From Rhodococcus sp. 14-2470-1b (lineage in GTDB: Bacteria; Actinomycetota; Actinomycetes; Mycobacteriales; Mycobacteriaceae): a DNA stretch of 34,331 bases. Positions 1 through 7,479 of this stretch are shown here, in pieces. The DNA lies in the NCBI RefSeq assembly GCF_002259415.1, contig NZ_NPFY01000017.1, forward strand, positions 1 through 34,331, read 5' to 3'. The translations under genes and the position numbers were made by a program. Position 1 is the first letter of the stretch. Each line of letters begins with the position of its first letter. The notes beneath the pieces were generated by a model that worked only from the letters and a program-made list of their open reading frames with translations, was not told the origin of the DNA and made no database searches.

Positions 1-225
1 GCGGACCTGGGGCTTGTCGAGGACCTTGTGCAGGGCGGTGATGATGCCTTTGATGCGGGGGTGGTCCGGTGCGACGCCGTAGCGGATGAGGCCGAAGGGC
101 GCGGGCATACGTTCGAACAGGTCGATACTGACATCTGTGTCGGACTTCATGAGTGCGTCGGCGGCGTAGATGCCTGCGGGTCCGGCGCCGACGATGGCGA
201 CGCGGAGAGGTCTTGTTTCGTTCAT
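1..225 (-). CDS. fprA: Ferredoxin/flavodoxin-NADP reductase, FprA type (N-terminal part, runs off the left edge)
   Basis: Only the first 75 codons are in the window. The protein opens MNETRPLRVAIVGAGPAG, an FAD-binding GxGPAG Rossmann motif at about residues 13-18, followed by FERMPAPFGLIRYGVAPDHP, which is a hallmark of the adrenodoxin-reductase/FprA family. Family members move electrons between NADPH and ferredoxin in the cytoplasm, feeding for example P450s. The start is ATG at 223-225, and a plausible promoter directly upstream would give an almost leaderless mRNA. The sortase-like gene ends 46 bases upstream on the same strand. The other end of the window carries the C-terminal half of another protein of the same family. 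Family assignment is secure; which paralogue this is cannot be told. Confidence 0.88.
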   Translation of the reverse strand, partial: MNETRPLRVAIVGAGPAGIYAADALMKSDTDVSIDLFERMPAPFGLIRYGVAPDHPRIKGIITALHKVLDKPQVR

Positions 226-231
226 CCCCTA

Positions 232-259
232 ATCGTAGTTATCATGCGCATAGATGCAA
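232..259 (-). promoter_or_regulatory. Candidate promoter of the left fprA-type gene
   Basis: Read on the minus strand, a -35 TTGCAT (254-259) is followed after 16 bases by a -10 TACGAT (232-237). The -10 ends six bases before the ATG at 225, so transcription would start at or next to the A of the start codon. An AGGGG directly abuts the ATG, too close to act as a normal ribosome-binding site, which also favours a leaderless transcript. Inferred from sequence only. Confidence 0.45.
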
Positions 260-271
260 CCACCCATTTGA

Positions 272-862
272 TCAGCCGGCTAGTTGCGCGACGACGAAGA
301 AGTTGTCTCCCGTCGGCTCGCCGTTGCGTACGTCGCAGTTGGCGAGGATCAGTCGGCCGGGGACCTGCGCTCGCAGGTCGTTGTCGGCCAGGAGGGAACC
401 CTTCGGCAGAGGCCCGACCGATTCGACGCCGTATTCGAGAGTGCCGGTCGCTGTGCGCACTACGACGATGTCGCCGACCTGCGCCACTCCGAGTGACCGA
501 AACGGTGCGTCCCGCGTCGAGTAGTTGTGGCCCACCACGACCACTGTCTGCTCAGTGTCGGTTCCGGGTAGCCCGCTCTCGGCCCACCACGCGGGTCGCT
601 CGTCCACGGGGTTGAGTACTTGCGACGAGTCGCGGTACAGGCCATCGGGATTGACCGTGCTGCTCATGTAGGTCTGCGACTCGGCGGAGCGCAGCTCGAT
701 CCACTCCGGTTGCGCGGGAGCAACCGGAGACGGTGGAGCCGCAGAAATCTGCGCCTCCACCGCCGACCGATCGGGCGGTGTCACACTGGCCGGCTCCGAC
801 TGCGCACAGCCGGTCAGTGTGACACCCAGAGCGATCGCGACTGCGAACTTACGCAGATGCAT
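272..862 (-). CDS. Sortase-like lipoprotein (class E/F-like fold, catalytic Arg not recognisable)
   Basis: A 196-residue protein. It begins with a lipoprotein signal (hydrophobic stretch 6-18, lipobox LTGC with Cys19), then a Pro/Ala/Ser-rich linker to about 52. The sortase-like domain follows: VVVVGHNYSTRDAPF contains the candidate catalytic His112, and LILANCDVRNG contains the candidate Cys176. Sortases covalently attach secreted proteins to the wall using Cys, His and an Arg. Here the segment that should carry the Arg reads GEPTGDNFFVVA, with no Arg at the usual place; R179 just after the Cys is the only one close by. The start ATG (860-862) overlaps the end of the upstream coiled-coil gene by 14 bases, so the two are probably translationally coupled and the upstream product is the obvious candidate substrate. 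Longer upstream starts would read through that gene and are unlikely. Confidence 0.75.
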   Translation of the reverse strand: MHLRKFAVAIALGVTLTGCAQSEPASVTPPDRSAVEAQISAAPPSPVAPAQPEWIELRSAESQTYMSSTVNPDGLYRDSSQVLNPVDERPAWWAESGLPGTDTEQTVVVVGHNYSTRDAPFRSLGVAQVGDIVVVRTATGTLEYGVESVGPLPKGSLLADNDLRAQVPGRLILANCDVRNGEPTGDNFFVVAQLAG

Positions 863-2672
863 CGGTCGAGTTGCGACGACGCAGGTAGAGCCCGCCACCC
901 ACCGCGGCAACAGCGACGACGCCGACGCCGGCCAAGATTGCCGGTGTCGCGGACGAGCTGTCCGAATCGCCCGACGCTTCGGTGGACGAATCGCCCAGTG
1001 CCAGATCGACAGCGGGCAGTTCTCCGGCAAGGACGGTGACACCGTCGTCGTCGGTGGTGAAGTAGTCCGCGACCGTGAACGATCCGTCCTCGTTGGACAC
1101 GCCCACCAGTTCCACACCGGTCTCGTCGACGACCACCGTGGTGTCGTCGACCTGGGTCACGGGGACGTCGTCCTTCGTCGTCCCGCCGATGTTGATGGTC
1201 CAGCTGAATTTCGGTCCGCTCGCTGCCAATTCAGCTGCCTTGGCCTTCAGATCGGCTTCGGCCTTGGTCGCTGCATCGGCTGCCGTCTTGGCCTCGGTCG
1301 CTGCGGTCTGCGCAGCCTTCACGTCCGCTGCTGCGGTGTCGGACGCGGCCTGAGCTGCCGTCAGATCGGCTTCGGTTCGCGTCACGTCGGCTTCCGCGGT
1401 GGCCAGTGCCGCATTGGCTTCCTCGACCGCGGCCTCTGCATCGGCGGCGGCCTTTTCGAGCGCTGCGATATCCGCATCCGACGGCGCTGCGTCGAGGTCG
1501 GCCTGCGCTTGCGTTGCCGCGGCCGCAGCCGCGGTGGCCTTCTCCTGGGCTGCAGTCGCAGCGGTCCGTGCGTCGGCAGCAGCTTTGTTCGCGGCGGTTG
1601 CTGCCTCCGTCGACGTCGCCGCTGTCGCTTCGAGATCCCGTGCGTTGGCCTCGGCTGCCGCGGAGACGTCCAACGCTGTGCGTGCGGCAATGGCCGCCGA
1701 CAGCGATTCGGCTGCTCTGGCCGCCGCCGCGCGGACAGCGGCACTCACCTTGGCGAGGTTGAGAGTCTTGAACGAATCCTGCACTGCGACGATCGAATCC
1801 TGCAGCGCCGTGGCAGCTGCTTCGGCATCGGCAGACGCGGTGGCAGCAAGCTCGGCCTTGGCGGTCGCGTCGGCACGTGCTGCCGCTGCGGCCTCCACCG
1901 CTTCCGGGTCACCGGCACCGGCCGCTTCGGCTTCCAACCGGTCTGCCTCGGCGAGGGCTGTGGCTGCGGCAGTGTCGGCGTCGGTCTTGGCCTGTGCAGC
2001 CGCAGTATTCGCTGCTTCGAGAGCTGCGGTGTCGGCCTTGGCCTTGTTCACCGCTCCGACGGCAGCGATGCGGTCCAGTTCGGCGGCTGTTGCGTCGGCG
2101 TCGGCCTTCTTGGCCTTCACCACCGCGTCCGCCGCAGCGAGCTCTGCCTTGGTGACCGCGGTACTTGCCGCGGCATCAGCGGCGACGGCTGCATCGAGAC
2201 GAGCCTGCGCCGCGGTGGATGCCTCCGCAGCGGCTTTGCTCTTGGCCTCGGCGTCCGCGAGCGCTTGCTTCTCGGCGTCGCTGAGCTGCGGGACGATGTC
2301 GACGTTGATCGTCGCCGTGCCGTCGTCGTTGAACACGACCCCGCCCGTTACCTGGGGGAGAGGTCGATCGGTCGACGGTGCTTCGGGGGCAGGCACCGCT
2401 GCTGCCGACGCATCACCTGCGCCGGGTGCAGGAACATCCGCAGGCGGTTGCACGAGTGCATCTCCCGACGGCGTGGTTGCTTCCCCGGTGGGCGCCTGCT
2501 CGTCGGCCGGCGGATCGGTAGGTGCCTGCTCGGCGACGCTGTTCGACGGTGGCGGAGTCTCCTCCTGTGCTGCGGCAATTCCTGGTGCAGCCAGTGCGAA
2601 GGAGAGTGCGACGGCGGCTCCGGCGGCGGCGATGCGAGTCCTCCGCGAACGGGCGATCGACTTCTGTGACAT
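849..2672 (-). CDS. Secreted alanine-rich coiled-coil protein with a C-terminal wall-anchor-like tail
   Basis: A 607-residue protein. Residues 1-35 form a Sec signal peptide (RRTR, hydrophobic core, AAA cleavage site before QEE). Residues 36 to about 105 are rich in Pro, Ala and Glu. A short beta-like stretch (GGVVFNDDGTATINVDI) precedes a very long Ala-rich helical region, about 130-484, with heptad-like spacing of Ala, Asp, Glu and Lys. Residues 485 to about 555 look globular. The end is an Asp/Ser-rich linker, a membrane segment (about 575-597) and the basic tail RRRNSTDASA, the layout of a sortase sorting signal. No LPXTG or LAXTG is present; the nearest strings are LPAVD and LALGD. The gene overlaps the sortase-like gene downstream. 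Probably a rod-like cell-wall surface protein; the specific function is unknown. Start ATG at 2670-2672, with GAAGGG about 11 bases upstream. Confidence 0.8.
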   Translation of the reverse strand: MSQKSIARSRRTRIAAAGAAVALSFALAAPGIAAAQEETPPPSNSVAEQAPTDPPADEQAPTGEATTPSGDALVQPPADVPAPGAGDASAAAVPAPEAPSTDRPLPQVTGGVVFNDDGTATINVDIVPQLSDAEKQALADAEAKSKAAAEASTAAQARLDAAVAADAAASTAVTKAELAAADAVVKAKKADADATAAELDRIAAVGAVNKAKADTAALEAANTAAAQAKTDADTAAATALAEADRLEAEAAGAGDPEAVEAAAAARADATAKAELAATASADAEAAATALQDSIVAVQDSFKTLNLAKVSAAVRAAAARAAESLSAAIAARTALDVSAAAEANARDLEATAATSTEAATAANKAAADARTAATAAQEKATAAAAAATQAQADLDAAPSDADIAALEKAAADAEAAVEEANAALATAEADVTRTEADLTAAQAASDTAAADVKAAQTAATEAKTAADAATKAEADLKAKAAELAASGPKFSWTINIGGTTKDDVPVTQVDDTTVVVDETGVELVGVSNEDGSFTVADYFTTDDDGVTVLAGELPAVDLALGDSSTEASGDSDSSSATPAILAGVGVVAVAAVGGGLYLRRRNSTDASA

Positions 2673-2803
2673 GGATGTTCAAGCCCTTCGGTCCTGGTGG
2701 CCGGAGCCACCGACACCTCCGTCCCGATCCGGAAATGCTTTTAGTGAGGCACACGTACTTGTGCTTCATGGACCGTAACGGACCGAAAGGTCTCTCAGGG
2801 TTT

Positions 2804-2817
2804 ACCAAGGAATTGGT
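2804..2817. promoter_or_regulatory. Short palindrome upstream of the coiled-coil/sortase operon
   Basis: ACCAA-GGAA-TTGGT lies in the 203-base gap between the MFS gene end and the coiled-coil gene start. The same gap also holds a GGTGT-N11-ACACC inverted repeat at 2842-2862. Both could be operator sites for the coiled-coil/sortase operon, but no convincing -10/-35 pair was recognised here. Confidence 0.25.
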
Positions 2818-2875
2818 TATGCAACTGTTACTGATGGTGTTGGTGTGACGAAAGTGAACACCAGCGGGAGAAATC

Positions 2876-4111
2876 TCAGTCGCCGACGGTGACTGCCCGG
2901 GCCTCATCGACACTGTGAGGTGCGGGGTCGTGATCGTCGACGTGGGCGAGGACTTTGCGGCCGGTCGACAGGACGACGATCGCCAGCAGGGTGCAGACCG
3001 CGCCGACCCAGAACGGGACATGAGCGTTGCTCTCGCCCAGCTTGCCCGCGAGGTACGGTGCTGCCGCGCCGCCCACGAAGCGGACGAAGCTGTAGGCCGC
3101 CGAGGCGGTCGAGCGTTCCACGGGTGCGGAGATCATCACGGTTTCGGTGATGAGCGTGTTGTTCACGCCGAGGAACAGTCCGGCGACGACGGTGCCGACG
3201 ATCAGTACCGTCTTGTTCTCGGTGAACAGGGCCATCACTCCGAGGTCGACGGCAAAGAGGAGCAGCGAAAGCATCATCATGTTCAGAGTTCCGTACGCGC
3301 GCTGCAACTTCGGGGCGAGGAACACCGATGCCACGGCGAGGCACAGGCCCCAGCCGAAGAAGATGAAACCGATGCTGTACGTGCCCATGTCGAGCGGAAA
3401 CGGGGTGTAGGCGAGGAGGGTGAAGAAACCGTAGTTGTACAGAAGTGCGGTGATGCCGACAGTGAGCAGTCCGCGGTGGCGAAGTGCACGGAACGGATCG
3501 AGTATCGACGTCGTGTGAGCGGGCTTGGGAGTGTCCGGCAGCATGACGATCAACAGAATGAACGCGACGGCCATCAGCGCCGCAACGCCGAAGAACGGTC
3601 CACGCCAGGAGAATCCGCCGAGCACACCACCGACGAGCGGTCCTGTTGCGATGCCGATACCCAGTGCTGCTTCGTACAGGATGATCGCGCGCGCGACGCC
3701 TCCCGATGCGGCACCGACGATCGTCGACAACGCAGTTGCGATGAACAACGCGTTTCCGAGACCCCAGCCGGCGCGGAATCCGATGATCTCGCCGACTGAT
3801 CCGGAAACTCCTGCGAGAGCAGCGAATACGACGATGATGGCAAGACCGGCCAGCAGTGTCCGTTTCGGGCCGAAGCGGCTGGACACTACGCCGGTGATGA
3901 GCATCGCGACGCCGGTGACCAGCATGTAGCTGGTGAACAGCAACGACACCTGGGACGGTGACGCATCGAGTTGTTCGCCGATGGGTTTGAGGATGGGATC
4001 GACCAAGCCGATACCCATGAAGGCGATGACACTCGCAAAAGCGACTGCCCACACGGCCTTCGGCTGTTTCAGCAAGCTCTCGGTGTTCGTACTCACGGCT
4101 GAGTTCCCCAC
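2876..4111 (-). CDS. MFS drug-efflux-type transporter
   Basis: A 411-residue, 12-helix major facilitator protein. The loop between helices 2 and 3 carries SSRFGPKRTLLAG, a form of MFS motif A. YEAALGIGIATGPLVGG in helix 5 resembles motif C, which is typical of proton-driven drug efflux (DHA1-type). It therefore probably exports a toxic small molecule across the cytoplasmic membrane; the substrate cannot be read from sequence. The start is GTG at 4109-4111, with AAAGGA about nine bases upstream. That ribosome-binding site lies just past the stop of the marR-type gene, with only 13 bases between the genes, so they form one operon and the regulator probably represses the pump until an inducer appears. 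Confidence 0.88.
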   Translation of the reverse strand: MGNSAVSTNTESLLKQPKAVWAVAFASVIAFMGIGLVDPILKPIGEQLDASPSQVSLLFTSYMLVTGVAMLITGVVSSRFGPKRTLLAGLAIIVVFAALAGVSGSVGEIIGFRAGWGLGNALFIATALSTIVGAASGGVARAIILYEAALGIGIATGPLVGGVLGGFSWRGPFFGVAALMAVAFILLIVMLPDTPKPAHTTSILDPFRALRHRGLLTVGITALLYNYGFFTLLAYTPFPLDMGTYSIGFIFFGWGLCLAVASVFLAPKLQRAYGTLNMMMLSLLLFAVDLGVMALFTENKTVLIVGTVVAGLFLGVNNTLITETVMISAPVERSTASAAYSFVRFVGGAAAPYLAGKLGESNAHVPFWVGAVCTLLAIVVLSTGRKVLAHVDDHDPAPHSVDEARAVTVGD

Positions 4112-4124
4112 GACGAGGTTCCTT

Positions 4125-4580
4125 TCAATCCGTGATCGACGATTTGAGCACGCTGCGAAGCTCGCTCAGTCCGTCGGTCAGTTTCTGTAGTTGCTCCGGG
4201 TCCAGTTCGGACAGGTACGGCAGCAGGCCGTCGGCGATCTGGCGTCGTCCGGCGGCCAGCCATTGGGCGCCGGCGTCGGACATCCGGGCGACGACCGCGC
4301 GCGAGTCGCTCGGGTCGGTCGTGCGTTCGACGAGCCCCGCTGCGGCGAGCTTTCCCAGCAGCGACGTCGCCGACGGCTGCGAGCAGCGATCGAGGCGAGC
4401 GAAGTCGCTGACTCGTAGGGGTTGGTATTCCTCGAGGAGGGACAGCGCTCGCATCCAGGCCTTGGGCCACTCGTCGGAGCCGAAGTGCGCGGCGAGGCGA
4501 ACGAACCGGGACGATCCCGTGACCAGCTCGGAAAGCAGGTCGCGGAGATGCTGATCGGAAGACGGTTGCTGCACTCCCAT
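4125..4580 (-). CDS. MarR-family transcriptional regulator
   Basis: A 151-residue winged-helix regulator starting MGVQQPSSDQ. The recognition-helix region reads RCSQPSATSLLGKLAAAGLV, and the wing carries DPSDSRAVVARMSDAG, matching the DxRxxxxxLT-like signature of MarR proteins. MarR proteins usually repress a neighbouring transporter and themselves, letting go of DNA when they bind a small phenolic or toxic ligand. The ATG at 4578-4580 is preferred over an in-frame start 78 bases upstream because the promoter and a perfect inverted repeat lie directly in front of it. The MFS gene follows after 13 bases, so the pump is the likely main target. Confidence 0.88.
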   Translation of the reverse strand: MGVQQPSSDQHLRDLLSELVTGSSRFVRLAAHFGSDEWPKAWMRALSLLEEYQPLRVSDFARLDRCSQPSATSLLGKLAAAGLVERTTDPSDSRAVVARMSDAGAQWLAAGRRQIADGLLPYLSELDPEQLQKLTDGLSELRSVLKSSITD

Positions 4581-4581
4581 A

Positions 4582-4602
4582 AGCTTACATAAGCTAACTA
4601 TA
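4582..4602 (-). promoter_or_regulatory. MarR-type operator overlapping the marR-MFS promoter
   Basis: A perfect inverted repeat, AGCTTA-CA-TAAGCT (4582-4595), sits one base upstream of the marR-type start codon. Just upstream on the minus strand is a TATAGT -10 box (4597-4602). Transcription would start within the inverted repeat, leaving a leader of roughly ten bases. A dimer bound here would block RNA polymerase, fitting autorepression of the marR-MFS operon. The site is seen directly; the binding protein is inferred from position. Confidence 0.6.
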
Positions 4603-4627
4603 TTTGCAAACCAGCGATGGAAACGAA

Positions 4628-4655
4628 AAAGTCCCGGCCGTGTGGCCGGGACTTT
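4628..4655 (-). terminator. Intrinsic terminator of the Rv1733c-like gene
   Basis: A perfect 12-bp stem, AAAGTCCCGGCC with GGCCGGGACTTT, around a GTGT loop (ACAC on the transcript). On the minus strand it is followed by a run of T residues. It lies 17 bases past the stop of the Rv1733c-like gene and insulates that gene from the marR promoter. Confidence 0.85.
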
Positions 4656-4671
4656 CACGTAGGTACGACGT

Positions 4672-5271
4672 TCAGCTCAGGCTGTTCTCGTCCATGAAGT
4701 TCTTGATGGCGAGGTCCCAGTCCGCGTCGCGCTTGTTGTCGAGGCGGAACCGGGTGGCGGAGTAAATGCCGTAGAAAAGGAGTCCGGCCAGGAACAGGCT
4801 GCCGATGCCCGTGAAGGCGGCGGCGGCGATGGCGTCGGAATTCGACAGTGGCTGTGATGCCCGGATGCCGTTGTCGTCGACCCAGATATCCACTTCGGTA
4901 CCCACCGGCGAGCCGCTCACGACGGACACCTGGCCGGTGTGCTCGACGCCCTGGTGCGTCCAGGTGGCGTCGACGGTGGAGCTGCTCTGCGAGCTGAAGT
5001 CGGACTGAACGAGCGGCGAGGGGGGAGTGACGGACACGGTTTCGGCGGTGACGGCGTGTCGGGTGTACTGCTGCGCCGAGACCTGCTCGTTCTGAAACGA
5101 CAGCGTCGTCATGGCAAGCCAAGCAGCAACGGGAAGCATCAGAATTGCCAGGGTGGTGAGGATGGTCTTCAACCGGGACTGGATGCGGTCGGAGCGACGG
5201 AGCAGCGGGTTCGATGCGTAGGCGAGGCCCTCCATGGTCGCCCGACGGTCATCTGTGTGTTTCCGGCGCAT
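4672..5271 (-). CDS. Rv1733c-family two-helix membrane protein
   Basis: About 199 residues from the ATG at 5269-5271. The N-terminus reads ASNPLLRRSDRIQSR, followed by a first membrane helix (about TILTTLAILMLPVAAWLAM). An extracytoplasmic domain of roughly 100 residues contains ATWTHQGVEHTGQVSV and GTEVDIWVDDNG, then a second helix and a basic C-terminal end. This order (NPLxRxxDR, helix, external beta domain with a GxxVxIWVD segment, helix) matches M. tuberculosis Rv1733c, a DosR-regulated latency-associated antigen of unknown biochemical function. In-frame starts also exist at TTG 5319 and ATG 5235; none has a strong ribosome-binding site, so the exact N-terminus is uncertain. The gene is monocistronic and ends in a strong terminator. 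Confidence 0.75.
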   Translation of the reverse strand: MRRKHTDDRRATMEGLAYASNPLLRRSDRIQSRLKTILTTLAILMLPVAAWLAMTTLSFQNEQVSAQQYTRHAVTAETVSVTPPSPLVQSDFSSQSSSTVDATWTHQGVEHTGQVSVVSGSPVGTEVDIWVDDNGIRASQPLSNSDAIAAAAFTGIGSLFLAGLLFYGIYSATRFRLDNKRDADWDLAIKNFMDENSLS

Positions 5272-5396
5272 TGTCGTCCCAACGTGTCGAGTCGTGTGTT
5301 TACCTACCAACGATGACAAGGTGGGGAGCCCTGAATCAAGGCGAAGGGGCCAGCATCACACAATTGGTTAGTTCAACGAACCATCGAGGTGAGTCG

Positions 5397-6068
5397 ATGA
5401 ACCGCGCGACGTTGTCCAGAATCGCCTTCGCCTCGGCATCGGCCGCGACGGTCTTCGGAGCCGTCCTCGGCGCGGACAGACTGCATCGCTTCGCGAAGCC
5501 TTTCATTGCTCCATCGCTGGTCGTGGGGTTGCCGAAGCCTGTGTCGACGCTCGGTCTGGCACTCACAGCGGCGACCGTCGGCGACGTTCTTCTTCTCGAC
5601 CCGGACGACGATTCGCGGATCCTGCATGGTGCGGCCTCGTTCGCCGTGATGCAGGGGTGCTACTGCTGGCTCCTCCGGGCTCGAGGTGCACGCGTCACCC
5701 CGTCGGCAGCGGCGCCGCGAGCGGCGGGCTGGCTTCTTGCGGTCGCGTCGATGGCCGCGCGTTCGCCCGATGTCGCGCCTGGACTCGGCGCGTACGGACT
5801 GACCCTGGCATCGATGTCGACGCTGGCGGCGGATCCCACGCTTGCGCGCGGGGCGAGAACGGTGGCGGGTGTCGTGGTCCCCGGGTCGGATCCGGCGTCG
5901 AGAATCGCTGTCGGCGGTGTGCTCTTCACCCTGTCCGACGCGTTGATAGTGGCGCGGCGGCTGCTGTTGACCACGGAGTCGCATCGGCGAGCGGCGGAGG
6001 GAGTCGTCCTCGCGACCTACGCGGTGGCTCAGCTATTCCTCGTCGAAGGTCTGTCTCGGAAGAAGTAG
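5397..6068 (+). CDS. YhhN/TMEM86-family membrane protein (lysoplasmalogenase-like)
   Basis: A 223-residue multi-helix membrane protein. It keeps two family landmarks: ATVGDVLLLDPDDDSRILHGAASF, corresponding to the GD-LL-G--F block, and GGVLFTLSDALIVARR near the C-terminus. Characterised members of YhhN/TMEM86 hydrolyse the vinyl-ether bond of lysoplasmalogens; in actinobacteria the substrate is unproven, so this is a family-level call. The start ATG at 5397 has GAGGTGAG a few bases upstream. The 3' end overlaps the convergent small membrane-protein gene by 36 bases. Confidence 0.75.
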   Translation: MNRATLSRIAFASASAATVFGAVLGADRLHRFAKPFIAPSLVVGLPKPVSTLGLALTAATVGDVLLLDPDDDSRILHGAASFAVMQGCYCWLLRARGARVTPSAAAPRAAGWLLAVASMAARSPDVAPGLGAYGLTLASMSTLAADPTLARGARTVAGVVVPGSDPASRIAVGGVLFTLSDALIVARRLLLTTESHRRAAEGVVLATYAVAQLFLVEGLSRKK

Positions 6069-6485
6069 TACGCGGTGGTGGTCGTCCGGATCCACCATGA
6101 TCGGAACGACTGCACCCTCGGCGAACCTCGAGATCTCCGAGCGGGGAATGGCATAGACGATCCGGCCGGAGAACGACTCCGAGCCGGGAACGGTGAACTG
6201 CAGTTGAAGTTCGCTGCGGGTGTCGTCGAGCGGGTGCACTTCCTCGACGGTGGCCCAGCCCTCGACACCGTTGCGTGCGATCTGCCTCTGTTCGGCCGTC
6301 CGCCGGTTGGCCACCAGCATGGACAGACCGAGTGCAGCTCCGAATCCGGCGACCAGCGCGGCGAGTTGATAGGGGAGTGTTCCGGACGGCGCCGACGGAC
6401 GGAACCAGAGCGCCCACGCCGCCAGAACGACGACGTAGCCCACTGTGACAACTACTACCGCTCGCAACGTTCGTTTGTGATTCAC
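6033..6485 (-). CDS. Small two-helix membrane protein with a DUF3592-like external domain
   Basis: About 150 residues: a basic N-terminus (NHKRTLR), two membrane helices (VVVVTVGYVVVLAAWALWF, and the AALVAGFGAALGLSMLVA region), then a soluble beta domain. That domain contains ARNGVEGWATVEEVHPLDDT and ends near VVPIMVDPDDHHRVLL, resembling DUF3592-type domains in which a GxxxxATV strand is followed by a final VxVDPxDP-like turn. Function unknown. The GTG at 6483-6485 is chosen because TAGGAG lies six bases before it; an in-frame ATG two codons earlier directly abuts that ribosome-binding site. The gene is convergent with, and overlaps, the yhhN-type gene. Confidence 0.6.
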   Translation of the reverse strand: MNHKRTLRAVVVVTVGYVVVLAAWALWFRPSAPSGTLPYQLAALVAGFGAALGLSMLVANRRTAEQRQIARNGVEGWATVEEVHPLDDTRSELQLQFTVPGSESFSGRIVYAIPRSEISRFAEGAVVPIMVDPDDHHRVLLLPRQTFDEE

Positions 6486-6573
6486 CCACATCTCCTACGC
6501 GACACAGCCAGAATACCGCTGAAATGCAGTCGAGGGTCTTACCGATAACGCTGGTAACGCCTATTCTGTCGAA

Positions 6574-7377
6574 GTGTCTACACCAACTGTGTTCATCACC
6601 GGCGCCGCTGCCGGAATCGGACGATCCACTGCTCTGAAGTTCGCTCGCTCCGGATACCTCGTCGGGGCCTACGACATCGACGAAACCGGGTTGGCGTCAC
6701 TCGGCAAGGAGATCACGTCCGCCGGCGGACGCGTCGTGACGGGCACCCTGGATGTCACCGACCCCAAGCAGTGGGAGGCTCGGTTGAAGGAGTTCGACGC
6801 CGAGGCCCACGGCCGGCTCGACGTCCTCGTCAACAATGCGGGCATTCTCGTTGCAGGCCAGTTCGAGGAGATGCCGCTCGAGGTGCACAAGCGCCAGATC
6901 GACATCAACTTCAACGGCGTCGTGTACGGCACTCTCGCGGCGTTCCCGTATCTGAAGGCGACCAGGAACGCCCAGGTCGTGAACCTGTGCTCGGCGTCGG
7001 CCATCTACGGTCAGCCGGAGCTGGTCACCTACGGCGCGACGAAATTCGCCGTCCGCGGTGTCACCGAGGCGCTCGACCTCGAGTGGGCCAAGTACGACAT
7101 CTCCGTCAAGGCCATGTGGCCGCTGTTCGTCCAGACCGCGATGACCCAGGGCGTCTCCACCGGAACGACCAACTCGCTCGGCATCAAGCTCACGGCCGAC
7201 GACGTCTCCCAGGCGATCTTCGACGCCACCCGCCCCGCGAAGGGGCTGCGGCGTAACAAGGCACTGCGCAAGGTTCATTTCCCGGTCGGATTGCAGTCCA
7301 AGGCGCTGTCGCTCGGGTCCAGGTTCTCTCCGGCCTGGCTCACCCGCGAAGTCAACCGGCGTCTGAGCCACACCTGA
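6574..7377 (+). CDS. Short-chain dehydrogenase/reductase (SDR)
   Basis: A 267-residue classical SDR. The cofactor motif TGAAAGIG is at residues 9-16, NNAG at 87-90, and the catalytic Ser140, Tyr153 and Lys157 lie in NLCSASAIYG and YGATK. DIDET at the end of the second strand (Asp34) suggests a preference for NAD(H). The C-terminal ~60 residues (RRNKALRKVHFPVGLQSKAL onward) resemble those of actinobacterial SDRs of unknown substrate that may act on lipids or alcohols. The start is GTG at 6574, which matches the MSTPTVFITG N-terminus expected for the family. It appears to be a single-gene unit, and the substrate cannot be assigned. Confidence 0.88.
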   Translation: MSTPTVFITGAAAGIGRSTALKFARSGYLVGAYDIDETGLASLGKEITSAGGRVVTGTLDVTDPKQWEARLKEFDAEAHGRLDVLVNNAGILVAGQFEEMPLEVHKRQIDINFNGVVYGTLAAFPYLKATRNAQVVNLCSASAIYGQPELVTYGATKFAVRGVTEALDLEWAKYDISVKAMWPLFVQTAMTQGVSTGTTNSLGIKLTADDVSQAIFDATRPAKGLRRNKALRKVHFPVGLQSKALSLGSRFSPAWLTREVNRRLSHT

Positions 7378-7479
7378 TCCTGCGCGACCCCTGCCACACA
7401 CCACCGAACGGCACGGGTTTCGGTTCGCCGGTAGGGTCGCTCTGCAACATGGTGAGCGAAAGTGGGGTCGGGTTCTTTC

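Noticed and set aside
1399..2778. Long Ala/Ser-rich open frame opposite the coiled-coil gene
   Set aside because: It is the mirror of the Ala-rich codons of the minus-strand gene, with no start signal or family; the minus-strand gene has a signal peptide and anchor.
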